A stretch of 64,000 bases of DNA from contig NZ_CABPSN010000007.1 of the NCBI RefSeq assembly GCF_902459565.1, positions 124,001-188,000 of the forward strand, given 5' to 3'. Made by a program: the position numbers and the translations under genes. How positions within the stretch are numbered: the first letter of the stretch is position 1; each line of letters begins with the position of its first letter. The DNA is from Pandoraea aquatica. GTDB taxonomy: Bacteria > Pseudomonadota > Gammaproteobacteria > Burkholderiales > Burkholderiaceae. Under the pieces are notes generated by a model that saw only the letters and a program-made list of their open reading frames with translations, was not told the DNA's origin and made no database searches. This document shows, in pieces, positions 30,190 through 40,117 of this stretch.

Positions 30190-30238
30190 TGTAGTTAAAG
30201 CACGATATTTTGTTGAATTGCAGTGTAGTTAAACTACA
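30190..30238. promoter_or_regulatory. HexR operator between edd and zwf
   Basis: TGTAGTTAAACTACA at 30224-30238 is a perfect 15-base palindrome matching the known HexR box. A second copy, TGTAGTTAAAGCACG at 30190-30204, has an intact left half and a degenerate right half. Between divergent edd and zwf, it should let the HexR half of the glk fusion protein repress both until KDPG releases it. Confidence 0.85.
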
Positions 30239-30287
30239 ATGCAGTGTCAAAAGTTGCGCTTTCCCAGTGACACGTGGACGTCTTGTC

Positions 30288-31784
30288 ATGAACACGCCTT
30301 CACCCTATACCTTTGTGTTGTTCGGCGCTACCGGCGATTTGTCGCTGCGCAAAGTCCTTCCCGCGCTGTTCCGCGCGTTCCGCACCGGCCAGCTCGGTGC
30401 GGACGATGCGAAGGACGGAGCGACGAGTGCTAACGACGCTGGCCGCATCCTCGCCATCGCCCGAAAGCCGATGGACGCCGCCGAGTACCACGCGTGGTGC
30501 GAGCAGCACGTACGCGGACACATCAAGCCCGACGTGTGGGACGAGAGCGCCTGGAAGCGCTTTCTTGCCACCATCGACTACATGCCGCTCGATCTGGGCC
30601 GCGAAGACGAGTTCGGCGTACTGGCCGAGCGCCTGTCGAAGCGCCCCGGCGTGCGCATCTTCTATCTGGCGACCGGGCCGTCGCTGTTCATCCCGATCTG
30701 CGAAGGGCTGCGTAGCGCGAAGCTCAACGAGAACAGTCGCATCGTGCTCGAAAAGCCGCTGGGTCACGATCTGGCGTCGTCGGAGGCGATCAACGACGCT
30801 GTCGGCGCGATCTTCCGCGAAGACCAGATTTACCGCATTGATCACTACCTCGGAAAAGAGGCGGTGCAGAACCTGCTGGCCCTGCGTTTCGGCAATGCGA
30901 TCTTCGAGCCGCTGTGGCGGCGCGAGCTGATCGACAACATCCAGATCACGATTGCCGAGGAAATCGGCGTCGAGGGACGCGGCGAGTTCTACGAACAGAC
31001 CGGTGCGCTGCGCGACATGGTGCAAAACCATTTGCTGCAACTGCTGGCCATCGTTGCGATGGAGCCGCCGCTGTCGATGGATGCTGATGCGGTGCGCGAC
31101 GAAAAGCTGCGCGTGCTGCGCTCGCTGCGTCAGCTGGACGACGAGAGCGTGTCGCGCAACGTGGTGCGCGGGCAATACAGTGGTGGCGCGATCCGCAATT
31201 CGGCCGTGCCCGCGTACATCGACGAGCCGGGTGTCCCGGCGGACAGTCAGACGGAAACCTTCGTCGCACTCAAGGCCGACATCGACAACTGGCGCTGGGC
31301 GGGCGTGCCGTTCTTCCTGCGCACCGGCAAGCGGCTCGGTGAACGCGTGGCGGAGATCGTCGTCAACTACCGCGCGACACCGTACCCGCTGCTCGGCGAC
31401 GCGACCGCGCAACCGGGCGTCAACCGTCTCGTCATTCGTCTTCAACCGAACGAATCGATCCGTCTGTACTGCCTCGCGAAGCAGCCGGGCGAGGGCATGA
31501 ATCTGCAATCCGTCCACCTCGATCTGGCGTTCGACCAGTTCTTCAAGGGACACCGGATGGACGCGTACGAGCGACTGTTGCTCGACGTGATCAACGGCCG
31601 ACTGGCGCTGTTCGTGCGACGCGACGAACAGGAGCAGGCATGGCGCTGGGTCGCACCGATTCAGGCGTACTGGTCGCGACAGCACAAAGGCCCGAAGCGT
31701 TACGCCGCCGGTACGTGGGGACCGCCCGCCGCCAGCGCGCTGCTCACGCAATACGGATCGAGCTGGATGGAAGAAGACAACTGA
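30288..31784 (+). CDS. zwf: Glucose-6-phosphate 1-dehydrogenase
   Basis: 498 residues from ATG 30288 (MNTPSPYTFVLFGATGDLSLRKVLPALF). The NADP-binding GATGDLS and the active-site RIDHYLGKEAVQN are present, plus GKRLGERVAEIVV in the C-terminal beta domain. It produces 6-phosphogluconolactone and NADPH. It heads the zwf-pgl-glk/hexR operon. Confidence 0.97.
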   Translation: MNTPSPYTFVLFGATGDLSLRKVLPALFRAFRTGQLGADDAKDGATSANDAGRILAIARKPMDAAEYHAWCEQHVRGHIKPDVWDESAWKRFLATIDYMPLDLGREDEFGVLAERLSKRPGVRIFYLATGPSLFIPICEGLRSAKLNENSRIVLEKPLGHDLASSEAINDAVGAIFREDQIYRIDHYLGKEAVQNLLALRFGNAIFEPLWRRELIDNIQITIAEEIGVEGRGEFYEQTGALRDMVQNHLLQLLAIVAMEPPLSMDADAVRDEKLRVLRSLRQLDDESVSRNVVRGQYSGGAIRNSAVPAYIDEPGVPADSQTETFVALKADIDNWRWAGVPFFLRTGKRLGERVAEIVVNYRATPYPLLGDATAQPGVNRLVIRLQPNESIRLYCLAKQPGEGMNLQSVHLDLAFDQFFKGHRMDAYERLLLDVINGRLALFVRRDEQEQAWRWVAPIQAYWSRQHKGPKRYAAGTWGPPAASALLTQYGSSWMEEDN

Positions 31785-31795
31785 CGGCGGACCGC

Positions 31796-32473
31796 ATGAT
31801 CCATTGGCGAACCTTTTCCACGCGCGACGCGCAGACGCATGCGCTGGCTAACGCCGTCGTGGCGGGCATCGACGAAGCGCTCACGATTCGCAAGCGTGCG
31901 TTGCTGGCCGTCTCCGGTGGCACGAGCCCCCGCGCGTTTCTCACGCAGCTGGCGCGCTTGCCTGTCGCGTGGCGCGACGTCGATATCACCTTGGTGGACG
32001 ACCGCTGGTTGCCACCCGATCACGCCGACAGCAACGCGCGACTCGTGAGCGAGACGCTGTTGCCGGGGGCGACCGGCGCGCGCTGGTTGCCGATCGTCGA
32101 CACCGCGACGGCCACCGCGTTGCACGTGCGCACGCTCAACGACACGTGGACGCACGGCGTGCCGCAAGTCTGCGTGCTGGGCATGGGCGAGGACGGGCAC
32201 ACCGCGTCGCTCTTCGCCGACGCCCCGCAATGGCCCCACGCCACCACCACCCACGACAAGTTCGTCGTCGTGCAGCCGCAGCACGCGCCGTATCAGCGCG
32301 TGTCGTGGTCGCTCGCCGCGCTCGCGGCCTGCGACCGGCTCATCCTGCAAATACAGGGCCCGGCCAAACGCGCCGTGCTCGAAGCCGCGCAGGCGAACGA
32401 ACAGGACAACGCCATCTCCCGGCTGATCCACCGTGAAGGAGTCAAGCTCGATGTCTTCTGGAGTGAGGAATAA
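31796..32473 (+). CDS. pgl: 6-phosphogluconolactonase
   Basis: 225 residues from ATG 31796 (MIHWRTFST), chosen because it begins 11 bases after zwf. [31 protein letters not shown] and [16 protein letters not shown] are the family motifs, with the catalytic His in the last. It hydrolyses the zwf product. The end overlaps glk/hexR by 23 bases. Confidence 0.94.
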   Translation: MIHWRTFSTRDAQTHALANAVVAGIDEALTIRKRALLAVSGGTSPRAFLTQLARLPVAWRDVDITLVDDRWLPPDHADSNARLVSETLLPGATGARWLPIVDTATATALHVRTLNDTWTHGVPQVCVLGMGEDGHTASLFADAPQWPHATTTHDKFVVVQPQHAPYQRVSWSLAALAACDRLILQIQGPAKRAVLEAAQANEQDNAISRLIHREGVKLDVFWSEE

Positions 32474-34322
32474 CCCGCCACACCTGAGCGGCCCGCGACT
32501 GCTGGCCGACATCGGTGGCACCAACGCCCGCTTTGCGCTGGAGATCTCGCCGGGCGATCTCGTCGAAATCCGGGACTACGCTTGCGACGACTATGCGGGC
32601 GTGCCCGAAGTCATCCGTGCGTATCTCGACGAAGCCGATCACGCCGAACCGGTGCAGCACGCCGCCATCGCCATCGCGAATCCCATCGAAGGCGATGAGA
32701 TTCAGATGACGAACCGCGACTGGCACTTCTCCATCGAAGCGACGCGCCGTGCGCTGCGTTTCGAGACGCTGCTGGTCGTCAACGATTTCACCGCGCTCGC
32801 GATGGCGCTGCCGTATCTGACGGACGCGCAAAAGCACAAGATCGGTGGGGGCGAACCGCGTCCGAACGGCGTGCTGGGTTTGCTTGGACCGGGCACCGGC
32901 GTGGGCGTTTCGGGCCTTATTCCGGCCGGAGATCGATGGATCGCGTTGGGCAGCGAGGGCGGGCATACGACGTTTTCTCCGGCGGACGAGCGTGAGATCG
33001 ATGTGCTGCGCTACGCGTGGAAGCACTTCCCGCACGTGTCGTTCGAGCGGCTGGTGGCGGGCCCTGGAATGGCGCTTGTCTATCATGCGCTGGCCGAGCG
33101 GGCGGGACGTCGCGTGGCATCGCTTGAGACCCCGGCCATCGTGAAACTCGCGCAGTCGGGCGACGTCCTCGCACGCGAAACCGTCGATTGTTTCTGCGCG
33201 ATGCTGGGCACGCTCGCGGGCAACGTGGCGGTATCGCTCGGCGCGGTCGGTGGCGTGTATCTCGGTGGCGGGGTGATTCCGAAGCTCGGCAAGCTGTTCG
33301 AGGATTCGCCGTTTCGTCAGCGCTTCGAGGCGAAGGGACGTTTCGAAGCGTATCTGAAGAAGATTCCGACTTACATCATCACGGCCGATCATCCGGCGTT
33401 TCTGGGGACATCGGCAATTCTCGCGGAACAACTGGGCACGCACGCGGCCGGGGCGGGCGCGCTCATCGACCGTCTGCATCGTCTTCGCGACCGTCTGAGT
33501 CCCGCCGAGCAACGCGTTGCGGAACTCACGCTGAAGCAACCGCGTGCGCTGCTGGCCGAACCGGTGGCGGAGATCGCGCGTCTGGCGCGCGTGAGTCAGC
33601 CGACGGTGATCCGCTTCTGTCGCAAGCTCGGCTGTCAGGGGCTGTCGGATTTCAAACTCAAGCTCGCGAGCGCGCTGACGGGCACGCTGCCGGTGCGTCA
33701 CGGGCAGGTGCACGTCGGCGACACCGCGGCGGAATTCAGCGCCAAGGTGCTCGACAACACCGTGTCGTCGATTCTGCAGATGCGTGAACATCTCGACGCT
33801 CGCACCGTCGAGGCGGCCGTGACGCTGCTCGACGGCGCACGTCGCATCGAGTTTTACGGGCTGGGTAATTCCGGTGTGATCGCGCAGGACGCGCACTACA
33901 AGTTCTTCCGCTTCGGCAAGCCGACCATCGCGTACGGCGATCCGTACCTGTTGCAGGCGTCGGCCGGGCTGTTGGGGGAGGGCGATGTGGTCGTCGCGAT
34001 TTCCGCATCGGGACGCTCGACGGACCTCAACCGCGCGGTCGATATCGCGCTCACGCGCGGCGCGAAGGTCATCGCACTCACGGCGCGCAATTCGCCGCTC
34101 GCCCGCAAGGCGACGTTGGTGCTGCCCAACGATCATGTGGAGACGATGGGGGCCCACGTCACGATGATCGCGCGGATTCTGCACCTTGCCGCCATCGACG
34201 TGTTGGCCGTGGGCGTGGCGATTCGCCGTGCCGGTCCGGGAGGCGAAACCGCAGGCGAGGGCGCGCTCGACTGGCTGGGGCACGGCAGCGGGCAGGGCGA
34301 CGGCACGCCGGCGGCGGCTTGA
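32451..34322 (+). CDS. Glucokinase-HexR fusion (bifunctional transcriptional regulator/glucokinase)
   Basis: 623 residues from ATG 32451 ([14 protein letters not shown]). The N-terminal half (about 15-330) is a Glk-type glucokinase: [62 protein letters not shown]. The second half is an RpiR-family regulator: HTH (about 345-420, [21 protein letters not shown]) and SIS sugar-phosphate domain (about 465-600, [18 protein letters not shown] and [15 protein letters not shown]). This is the fusion known in Burkholderia. It phosphorylates glucose and is expected to bind the operator at 30190-30238. Confidence 0.95.
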   Translation: MSSGVRNNPPHLSGPRLLADIGGTNARFALEISPGDLVEIRDYACDDYAGVPEVIRAYLDEADHAEPVQHAAIAIANPIEGDEIQMTNRDWHFSIEATRRALRFETLLVVNDFTALAMALPYLTDAQKHKIGGGEPRPNGVLGLLGPGTGVGVSGLIPAGDRWIALGSEGGHTTFSPADEREIDVLRYAWKHFPHVSFERLVAGPGMALVYHALAERAGRRVASLETPAIVKLAQSGDVLARETVDCFCAMLGTLAGNVAVSLGAVGGVYLGGGVIPKLGKLFEDSPFRQRFEAKGRFEAYLKKIPTYIITADHPAFLGTSAILAEQLGTHAAGAGALIDRLHRLRDRLSPAEQRVAELTLKQPRALLAEPVAEIARLARVSQPTVIRFCRKLGCQGLSDFKLKLASALTGTLPVRHGQVHVGDTAAEFSAKVLDNTVSSILQMREHLDARTVEAAVTLLDGARRIEFYGLGNSGVIAQDAHYKFFRFGKPTIAYGDPYLLQASAGLLGEGDVVVAISASGRSTDLNRAVDIALTRGAKVIALTARNSPLARKATLVLPNDHVETMGAHVTMIARILHLAAIDVLAVGVAIRRAGPGGETAGEGALDWLGHGSGQGDGTPAAA

Positions 34323-34362
34323 TGCAGCTTGATGTGGCTTGATGTGGCTTGATGCAGCTTGA
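34317..34362 (+). repeat. Tandem 10-base repeat at the end of the glk/hexR gene
   Basis: GCTTGATG followed by CA or TG, repeated about four and a half times from the last codons of glk/hexR into the gap. A slippage-prone tract; function unknown. Confidence 0.55.
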
Positions 34363-34439
34363 GGCGGTGCTGGGCGGGGCGTGCCGGGGCGGCGGCGCCG
34401 GGGATGTGAGGATGCACCGGACGCCGAAGTGTCGTCGGC

Positions 34440-34468
34440 TTGATATCCCTAAACATGTTTAGCATAAT
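34440..34468 (+). promoter_or_regulatory. Promoter with palindromic operator in its spacer, upstream of the MarR gene
   Basis: TTGATA (34440-34445), a 17-base spacer, CATAAT (34463-34468). The spacer holds CTAAACATGTTTAG (34449-34462), a 14-base palindrome fitting MarR autorepression. A transcription start 6-8 bases further would fall at 34474-34476, the MarR ATG itself. Confidence 0.65.
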
Positions 34469-34475
34469 GCGGCAT

Positions 34476-35078
34476 ATGAAAGTAACCGATTCCGCCCAAC
34501 GTTTCGGCTTTCTCGTCGCAGACATCCAACGTCTCTTCGGGCGCCGCTTCGAGCAGTTCGCGCAGCGCTCGCTGCCAATGACGCGCGCCCAATGCCGTTT
34601 GCTCGCCTATCTCTCCGCCAATCGCGGCGTGAGCCAGACGGTGCTGGCCGACATTCTGGAAACCCCGGTACCGACGCTCGCCCGCACGCTGGAGCGCATG
34701 GAAGAGGCCGGTTGGGTGCGACGCCGCCCCGACGCGCGCGATCCGCGTATCGAACGCCTGTTCGTCACCCGGGCGGCCGTTGCGCAATTGCAGGTCGCGC
34801 GCCGCTTATCCGACGAAGTGCGCGACGAAGCGCTGCACGGCCTGACCGCGTTTGAAGCGGTGCAGCTCACGCAGTTGCTGCAAAAGGTGCGTCGCAATCT
34901 TACGAACGTGGTTCCCACGCCGCTCGATACGGTCGTGCCCGCCGTGCTGCGCCGTGCGCAGGCTGAAAATGCCGAAGCGACCGGAAATGCCGCGAGCGCT
35001 GGCGAACATGCGGCGGCTGTCGGCTTGCTCGACGATGCTGGCGACGATGTGTCGGAATACACCGACTTGCGGCCTTAG
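34476..35078 (+). CDS. MarR-family transcriptional regulator
   Basis: 200 residues from the ATG at 34476 (MKVTDSAQRFGF). Earlier in-frame ATGs (34455, 34467) lie inside the promoter. The winged helix is clear: TRAQCRLLAYLSANRGVSQTVLADILETPVPTLARTLERMEEAGWVRRRPDARDPR. The tail of about 60 residues is Ala-rich and acidic. No ribosome binding site precedes the ATG; the start predicted from the promoter implies a leaderless message. The likely target is its own palindrome; other targets are unknown. Confidence 0.9.
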   Translation: MKVTDSAQRFGFLVADIQRLFGRRFEQFAQRSLPMTRAQCRLLAYLSANRGVSQTVLADILETPVPTLARTLERMEEAGWVRRRPDARDPRIERLFVTRAAVAQLQVARRLSDEVRDEALHGLTAFEAVQLTQLLQKVRRNLTNVVPTPLDTVVPAVLRRAQAENAEATGNAASAGEHAAAVGLLDDAGDDVSEYTDLRP

Positions 35079-35126
35079 TAGCACACGCCTAGCATGGGAA
35101 GTCTCCAAACCCACCCGGAGGCTGAC

Positions 35127-35336
35127 ATGACGAATCACGTGTACAAGCAAATCGAGCTGACCGGCTCGTCGACCCAGTCCATCGAGGACGCGGTCAAAGG
35201 TGCCATCGAACGCGCGAGCAAGACGCTGCGCAATCTGAACTGGTTCGAGATCACCGAAACACGCGGCCATATCGAAGACGGTAAGGTCGCTCACTGGCAA
35301 GTCACGCTCAAGGTCGGAATGCGGCTCGAAGACTGA
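35127..35336 (+). CDS. Dodecin (flavin-binding small protein)
   Basis: 69 residues from ATG 35127 with GGAGG upstream. Family pattern: [40 protein letters not shown] with the conserved Trp that stacks on flavin, then [14 protein letters not shown]. Dodecins form dodecameric shells that store riboflavin, FMN or CoA-type ligands. Confidence 0.95.
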   Translation: MTNHVYKQIELTGSSTQSIEDAVKGAIERASKTLRNLNWFEITETRGHIEDGKVAHWQVTLKVGMRLED

Positions 35337-35590
35337 GCGCACGCACCCGGCACCATCCGACACCATTCAGCAGTATCCGCAAGAACACGCTCGGCCGAGG
35401 GACGCACTTCCTCGGCCGACGTCACGCGCAAATCCCCTGCGCATCGCCTCCTGAACCCCCGCTAAAACCCCGCCGCCAAGGCCTTCCGCCGAATGGGAAT
35501 CGACCTGCTTCACTGTCCCGCAGATGTCGTACAGTCGTGTCACAATAGGCGCATATTCGAGATCACGAAGAAGACAGAAGAGGTTTGCGC

Positions 35591-37090
35591 ATGTCCGAAC
35601 AAGAACCGGTCCATGCCACCCGATCGATCGCAGATCCGGTGGAAGCCGTCGCCTATCTGAAGACGATTTACGACGCCAATACGGCCTATCTGCGCGCGGC
35701 ATTCGAGCGCTTCTCGAAGCAGAAGGATCAGGCGCGCCGCGTGAGCGCCCATTACCCGTTCATCCGCATCACCACGGAAGACATCACCCAGCTCGACAAG
35801 CGCCTGTCCTACGGCTTTGTCTCGGGCCCGGGCAGCTATCAGACCACCGTCACCCGTCCCGATCTGTTCGAGAACTACTACATCGAGCAGTTGCGCCGAC
35901 TCGCGCACAATCACGGCGCAGCGTTCGAGGTCGGCGTCTCTGACGAGCCGATTCCCGTGCACTTCGCCTATCAGGACGGCGTGTACCTCGAAGGCGACCT
36001 CGATCAGACGCACCTGCGCGCCATGCGCACGGTGTTCGACGTGCCCGATCTGGCGAAGATGGACGACAGCATCGTCAACGGCACGCGCGATCCGCTGCCG
36101 GGTGAGATTCTGCCGCTGGCGCTATTCACCGCGCCGCGCGTCGACTATTCGCTGCACCGGTTGCGTCATTACACGGCAACGTCGCCCGAGAACTTCCAGA
36201 ACTACGTGCTGTTCACCAACTACCAGTTCTATATCGACGAGTTCGTCGAGTTGGGGCGCGAGTTGATGAGCGCGACGGACGACCCCGCGCTGCGCGAGTA
36301 CCGCAGCCAGTACACGGCATTCGTCGAGCCGGGCAACGTCACGCACTGGAACCAGAACATCGAGGCGCGCAGCGAGCAGGGCACGTCGCCGCCGCGCCTG
36401 CCGCAGATGCCTGCGTATCACCTCGTGCGCCCGGACAACACCGGCATCACGATGGTGAACATCGGCGTCGGACCGTCGAACGCCAAGACCATCACCGATC
36501 ACATTGCCGTGCTGCGTCCGCACGCGTGGGTCATGCTGGGACACTGCGCGGGCTTGCGCAATTCGCAACGTCTGGGCGACTACTGCCTCGCGCACGGTTA
36601 CGTGCGTGAAGACCACGTGCTCGACGACGACCTGCCGCTGTGGGTGCCGGTGCCGCCGTTGGCCGAAGTGCAGGTGGCGCTGGAGCGGGCGGTCGCCGAC
36701 GTCACGCAACTGGACGACTTCGAGCTCAAGCGTGTGATGCGCACGGGCACGGTCGTGACCGTCGATAACCGCAACTGGGAATTGCGCGATCACCGCGAGC
36801 CGGTGCAGCGCATGAGCCAGAGCCGTGCGATTGCGCTCGATATGGAGAGTGCGACGATTGCCGCCAACGGTTTCCGTTTCCGCGTGCCGTACGGCACGCT
36901 GCTGTGCGTGAGCGACAAGCCGCTGCACGGCGAGCTGAAGCTGCCGGGCATGGCGGACCGCTTCTATCGCGAGCGTGTCGACCAGCATCTGAAGATCGGC
37001 GTGAAGGCCATGGAGCTGCTGCGCGACAACGGTCTGGACCGTCTGCACAGTCGCAAACTGCGCAGTTTCAACGAAGTCGCGTTCCAGTAA
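35591..37090 (+). CDS. amn: AMP nucleosidase
   Basis: 499 residues from MSEQEPVHATRS; E. coli Amn has 484. The N-terminal Amn-specific domain (RLSYGFVSGPGSYQTTVTRPDLF) is followed by the nucleoside phosphorylase-like domain with MVNIGVGPSNAKTITDHIAVLRPHAWVMLGHC and ALDMESATIAANGFRFRVPYGTLLCVSDKPLHGE. It hydrolyses AMP to adenine and ribose 5-phosphate, adjusting the adenylate pool. An alternative start at 35585 adds two residues. Confidence 0.96.
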   Translation: MSEQEPVHATRSIADPVEAVAYLKTIYDANTAYLRAAFERFSKQKDQARRVSAHYPFIRITTEDITQLDKRLSYGFVSGPGSYQTTVTRPDLFENYYIEQLRRLAHNHGAAFEVGVSDEPIPVHFAYQDGVYLEGDLDQTHLRAMRTVFDVPDLAKMDDSIVNGTRDPLPGEILPLALFTAPRVDYSLHRLRHYTATSPENFQNYVLFTNYQFYIDEFVELGRELMSATDDPALREYRSQYTAFVEPGNVTHWNQNIEARSEQGTSPPRLPQMPAYHLVRPDNTGITMVNIGVGPSNAKTITDHIAVLRPHAWVMLGHCAGLRNSQRLGDYCLAHGYVREDHVLDDDLPLWVPVPPLAEVQVALERAVADVTQLDDFELKRVMRTGTVVTVDNRNWELRDHREPVQRMSQSRAIALDMESATIAANGFRFRVPYGTLLCVSDKPLHGELKLPGMADRFYRERVDQHLKIGVKAMELLRDNGLDRLHSRKLRSFNEVAFQ

Positions 37091-37213
37091 CGCGACCCGC
37101 AGCGGCGATGTTTTGTCGATCGAAACTTGCCGCTGCCTCCCGCCTGCCCCGTCTCACGGGGCGTTGCGGCCCATGCGTGCATGCGGCCGTCTCCAGTAGC
37201 ACAATCCCTGCAC

Positions 37214-37246
37214 ACACCGGCTGCGCGCTGCGCGCCGGTGTTTTCG
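37214..37246 (+). terminator. Probable intrinsic terminator between amn and the gluconate permease
   Basis: ACACCGG pairs with CCGGTGT around a GC-rich loop, followed by TTTTCGTTT. It ends about 23 bases before the next gene start. Confidence 0.5.
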
Positions 37247-37268
37247 TTTCTCGTCATCAAGGATCATC

Positions 37269-38645
37269 GTGGAGATAGTCAACCACGTCGTGCCTTGGGC
37301 AGCGCACGACACTCGCCTTCTGCTGTCCTGTCTCGTCGGCCTCGTGGCCATCATCGTTTTCATCAGCGCGCTCAAGCTATCGCCGTTCCTGTCGATTCTC
37401 ATCGGCACGTTCATCGCGGGGCTGGGTGCAGGACTGCCGCTCGAAGCGGTGGCCAGTTCGTTCAGTAAGGGCGCGGGCAGTCTGCTCGGCGACGCCGGCA
37501 TGATCATCGCGCTCGGGGCCATGCTCGGGGCGTTGATGGCCGACACCGGGGCGGCCGACCGGATCGTCACGGTGCTGCTGAAGTTCGCGAAAGGCGCGGC
37601 GTTGCCGTGGATGATGGCGCTCGTCGCCATGATCATCGGCCTGCCGCTGTTCTTCGAAGTCGGTCTGGTCATGATGGTGCCGATCATCTTTGTGATGGCA
37701 CGTCGCGCGAACACGCCGATTCTGCGCGTGGCGATTCCCGCGCTTGCGGGCATGACGACGCTGCACGCGCTCGTGCCGCCGCACCCGGGACCACTGATCG
37801 CCGTATCGGCGCTGCACGCGGATCTGGGCATGACGATGGGGCTTGGGCTGCTCATCGCCATCCCGGCCGTGATCCTTGCGGGGCCGCTGTACGGCATGTG
37901 GCTTGCGCCGCGTTTGCAGGTGCAGGCACCCCAGCAGATGGGCGAGCTATTCACCAAGCGTGACGACGACGCGTCGCAACCGCCGTTTGCGGCGGCGCTG
38001 CTGGTGATTCTGCTGCCGGTCGTGCTGATGCTGGGCCGCACGCTCGCCAAGGTGGCGCTCACGCCGGAGACGCCGGTGTTCGACGCGCTCAACTTCCTCG
38101 GCGAGCCGATCATCGCGCTGGCACTGACGGTCATCGTCGCCATCGTCGTGCTCGGGTGGGGGCGCGGTCTGCCGCGTGCCCGCGTGGGCGAGACGCTGCG
38201 TCGTGCGCTGCCGCCGATTGCCGGGCTGTTGCTCACCATCGGTGCGGGCGGCGGGTTGAAGCAGGCGCTGGTGACGGCGGGCATTGCGACGACCATCGGC
38301 AAGGTGGCGGTCGGCACCCATATGCCGCTGATTCTGCTGGCGTGGCTGATTGCCGTGGCGCTGCGTCAGGCGACGGGGTCGGCGACGGTCGCCACGACCA
38401 CGACGGCCGGTATCGTCGCGCCGCTCGTGATGCATCTGCCGCCGGTGCAGGGCTCGCTCATCGCGCTGGCGATCGGGGCGGGGTCGGTGTTCTTCTGCCA
38501 CGTCAACGACGCGGGCTTCTGGATGGTGCGCGAGTACTTCGGCCTCAAGCTCAAGGAGACGTTGTGGGTGTGGTCGGTGTTACAGACCATCGTGTCGCTG
38601 GTCGGGTTGGTGATGACGTTGCTGCTGTGGCAGTTCCTCGTGTGA
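37269..38645 (+). CDS. Gluconate:H+ symporter (GntP family)
   Basis: 458 residues from a GTG at 37269 with AAGGA five bases upstream. About 12-14 hydrophobic segments; family landmarks are LPLFFEVGLVMMVPIIFVMARR, LVPPHPGPLIAV, LTIGAGGGLKQALV, LRQATGSATVATTTTAGIV and CHVNDAGFWMVREYFGL. It probably imports gluconate or a related sugar acid. Placed within a few kb of edd and glk, it fits an Entner-Doudoroff feed, though it is not in that operon. Confidence 0.92.
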   Translation: MEIVNHVVPWAAHDTRLLLSCLVGLVAIIVFISALKLSPFLSILIGTFIAGLGAGLPLEAVASSFSKGAGSLLGDAGMIIALGAMLGALMADTGAADRIVTVLLKFAKGAALPWMMALVAMIIGLPLFFEVGLVMMVPIIFVMARRANTPILRVAIPALAGMTTLHALVPPHPGPLIAVSALHADLGMTMGLGLLIAIPAVILAGPLYGMWLAPRLQVQAPQQMGELFTKRDDDASQPPFAAALLVILLPVVLMLGRTLAKVALTPETPVFDALNFLGEPIIALALTVIVAIVVLGWGRGLPRARVGETLRRALPPIAGLLLTIGAGGGLKQALVTAGIATTIGKVAVGTHMPLILLAWLIAVALRQATGSATVATTTTAGIVAPLVMHLPPVQGSLIALAIGAGSVFFCHVNDAGFWMVREYFGLKLKETLWVWSVLQTIVSLVGLVMTLLLWQFLV

Positions 38646-38675
38646 TCCGTCTCGATCCGCTTCGCCTGACGGCAT

Positions 38676-38713
38676 AAAAAAAGCGCGCTGACCTTTCGGT
38701 CGCGCGCTTTTTT
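38676..38713. terminator. Bidirectional intrinsic terminator
   Basis: An A-rich left arm and T-rich right arm around a GCGCGC core stem with a mismatch near the loop. It separates the gluconate permease (plus) from the Hsp70-like gene (minus). Confidence 0.88.
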
Positions 38714-38739
38714 CATTGCGGGACGAGTGAGACGAACGA

Positions 38740-39993
38740 TCAGGAAAACACGCGCTTCGCGTGAATACCCAGACCCAGCGCCACGCTGGCGAGGCGGTCG
38801 CCAAAGACCGGCGTCGCTTTCGGGAAGGCGGCGCACATCGCGCTGGACAGACAACGCAGACCCGTCGAGCCGCCGGTGAAGTACAGCGCGTCGACATCCT
38901 CGGCGCGCAGGCCGGCGAGCGACGCCGTATGCACCGCACCCGCCGTAATGCTGGCGATTTCGTCGCTCACAGCCTCTACCAAACCGGCCTCCGAGAAGGC
39001 CACGCCCAGTTCGCGCTCGATGACCGAGAGGTCGATGCGCGTCTCACCACCCGCGGACACGTCGATCTTGGCTTCTTCCGCATGACCGACCAGTGCGTGC
39101 CCGAGGCGTTGCTCGACCGTGCGCATGAGACGTCGGTGATGCGCGGCGTCGGCATACAGATGCGCCGTGAGCGCCAACTCGCCCACGCGTTTGGGCGTGT
39201 AGACGGTGTTGATCAGGTGCCACGTGGCCAGATCGAAGTAGATCCGGTTGGGGACTTCCTTGCCGTCCGGGCCGAGCGCCTTGTAGCCCAGTTCGCGCAG
39301 GATGGTCGCCAGTTCGATGCGGCGGTCGAAATCGGTACCGGCAATGTGCACGCCGTGGTGCGCGAGCACGTCGTCCTTGCGATCCAGATGACGGGCGCGA
39401 TCCGGGCCGACACGCACGAGCGAGAAGTCGGACGTACCGCCGCCGATGTCGACGACCAGCACTTGCTGTTCTTCCGTCAGGCGCGATTCGTAGTCGAATG
39501 CGGCAGCGATCGGTTCGAACTGGAAATGCACGTCCTTGAAGCCGACGTCGCGTGCGCTTTGTTCGAGCGAGCGTTGTGCGGCGGCGTCCGCTTTCGGATC
39601 GTCGTCGACGAAGAACACCGGACGGCCCATGACGACCTGACGCAGATCGCCGCCGTCGGCTTTCACCGCATGGGTGCGCAGGTGACGCAGGAACGTCGCG
39701 ATGATGTCGATGTAGCGCATCGCCGAGCCGTTACCGAGGTCGGTGGTGCTTTCGATCAGAGAGGAGCCGAGCAGGCTTTTGAGCGAGCGCATAAGGCGCC
39801 CGTCGTAACCATCGACGTAATCGGCGACGGCCTGACGCCCGAACGAGGCGCGGCCGCCTTCGTCGGCGTTGAAGAACACGGCGGTGGGCAGCGTGCCGTA
39901 GCCGGCCTCAAGTTCGACCAGACGCATGGCGCTGCCGCCCTTTACGGCGACGGCAGAATTCGAAGTGCCGAAATCGATGGCGCAGAAACTCAT
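38740..39993 (-). CDS. Hsp70-family protein (YegD-like)
   Basis: 417 residues. Actin-fold nucleotide-binding motifs: DFGTSNSAVAV near the N-terminus, FEPIAAAFDYE, VVDIGGGTSDFSLVRV, and YFTGGSTGLRCL. There is no substrate-binding domain of the DnaK type, which matches E. coli YegD. A chaperone role is inferred from the fold. It is monocistronic, followed by the terminator at 38676-38713. Confidence 0.9.
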   Translation of the reverse strand: MSFCAIDFGTSNSAVAVKGGSAMRLVELEAGYGTLPTAVFFNADEGGRASFGRQAVADYVDGYDGRLMRSLKSLLGSSLIESTTDLGNGSAMRYIDIIATFLRHLRTHAVKADGGDLRQVVMGRPVFFVDDDPKADAAAQRSLEQSARDVGFKDVHFQFEPIAAAFDYESRLTEEQQVLVVDIGGGTSDFSLVRVGPDRARHLDRKDDVLAHHGVHIAGTDFDRRIELATILRELGYKALGPDGKEVPNRIYFDLATWHLINTVYTPKRVGELALTAHLYADAAHHRRLMRTVEQRLGHALVGHAEEAKIDVSAGGETRIDLSVIERELGVAFSEAGLVEAVSDEIASITAGAVHTASLAGLRAEDVDALYFTGGSTGLRCLSSAMCAAFPKATPVFGDRLASVALGLGIHAKRVFS

Positions 39994-40117
39994 GGCATTT
40001 GCGGCCCGCGCGGGCGAGCCGTAAAAGGTCGGCAGTGTAGCACGGCCGGACGGTCGGCCGGGTGAACCCGCCTGAACGGCCCGGGAAGTGTTGTTCGCAG
40101 TGATCTCCGCAGTGTCG

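Noticed and set aside
37146-37162. GCCCCGT...ACGGGGC hairpin after amn
   Set aside because: No T-run; the better terminator candidate is at 37214.
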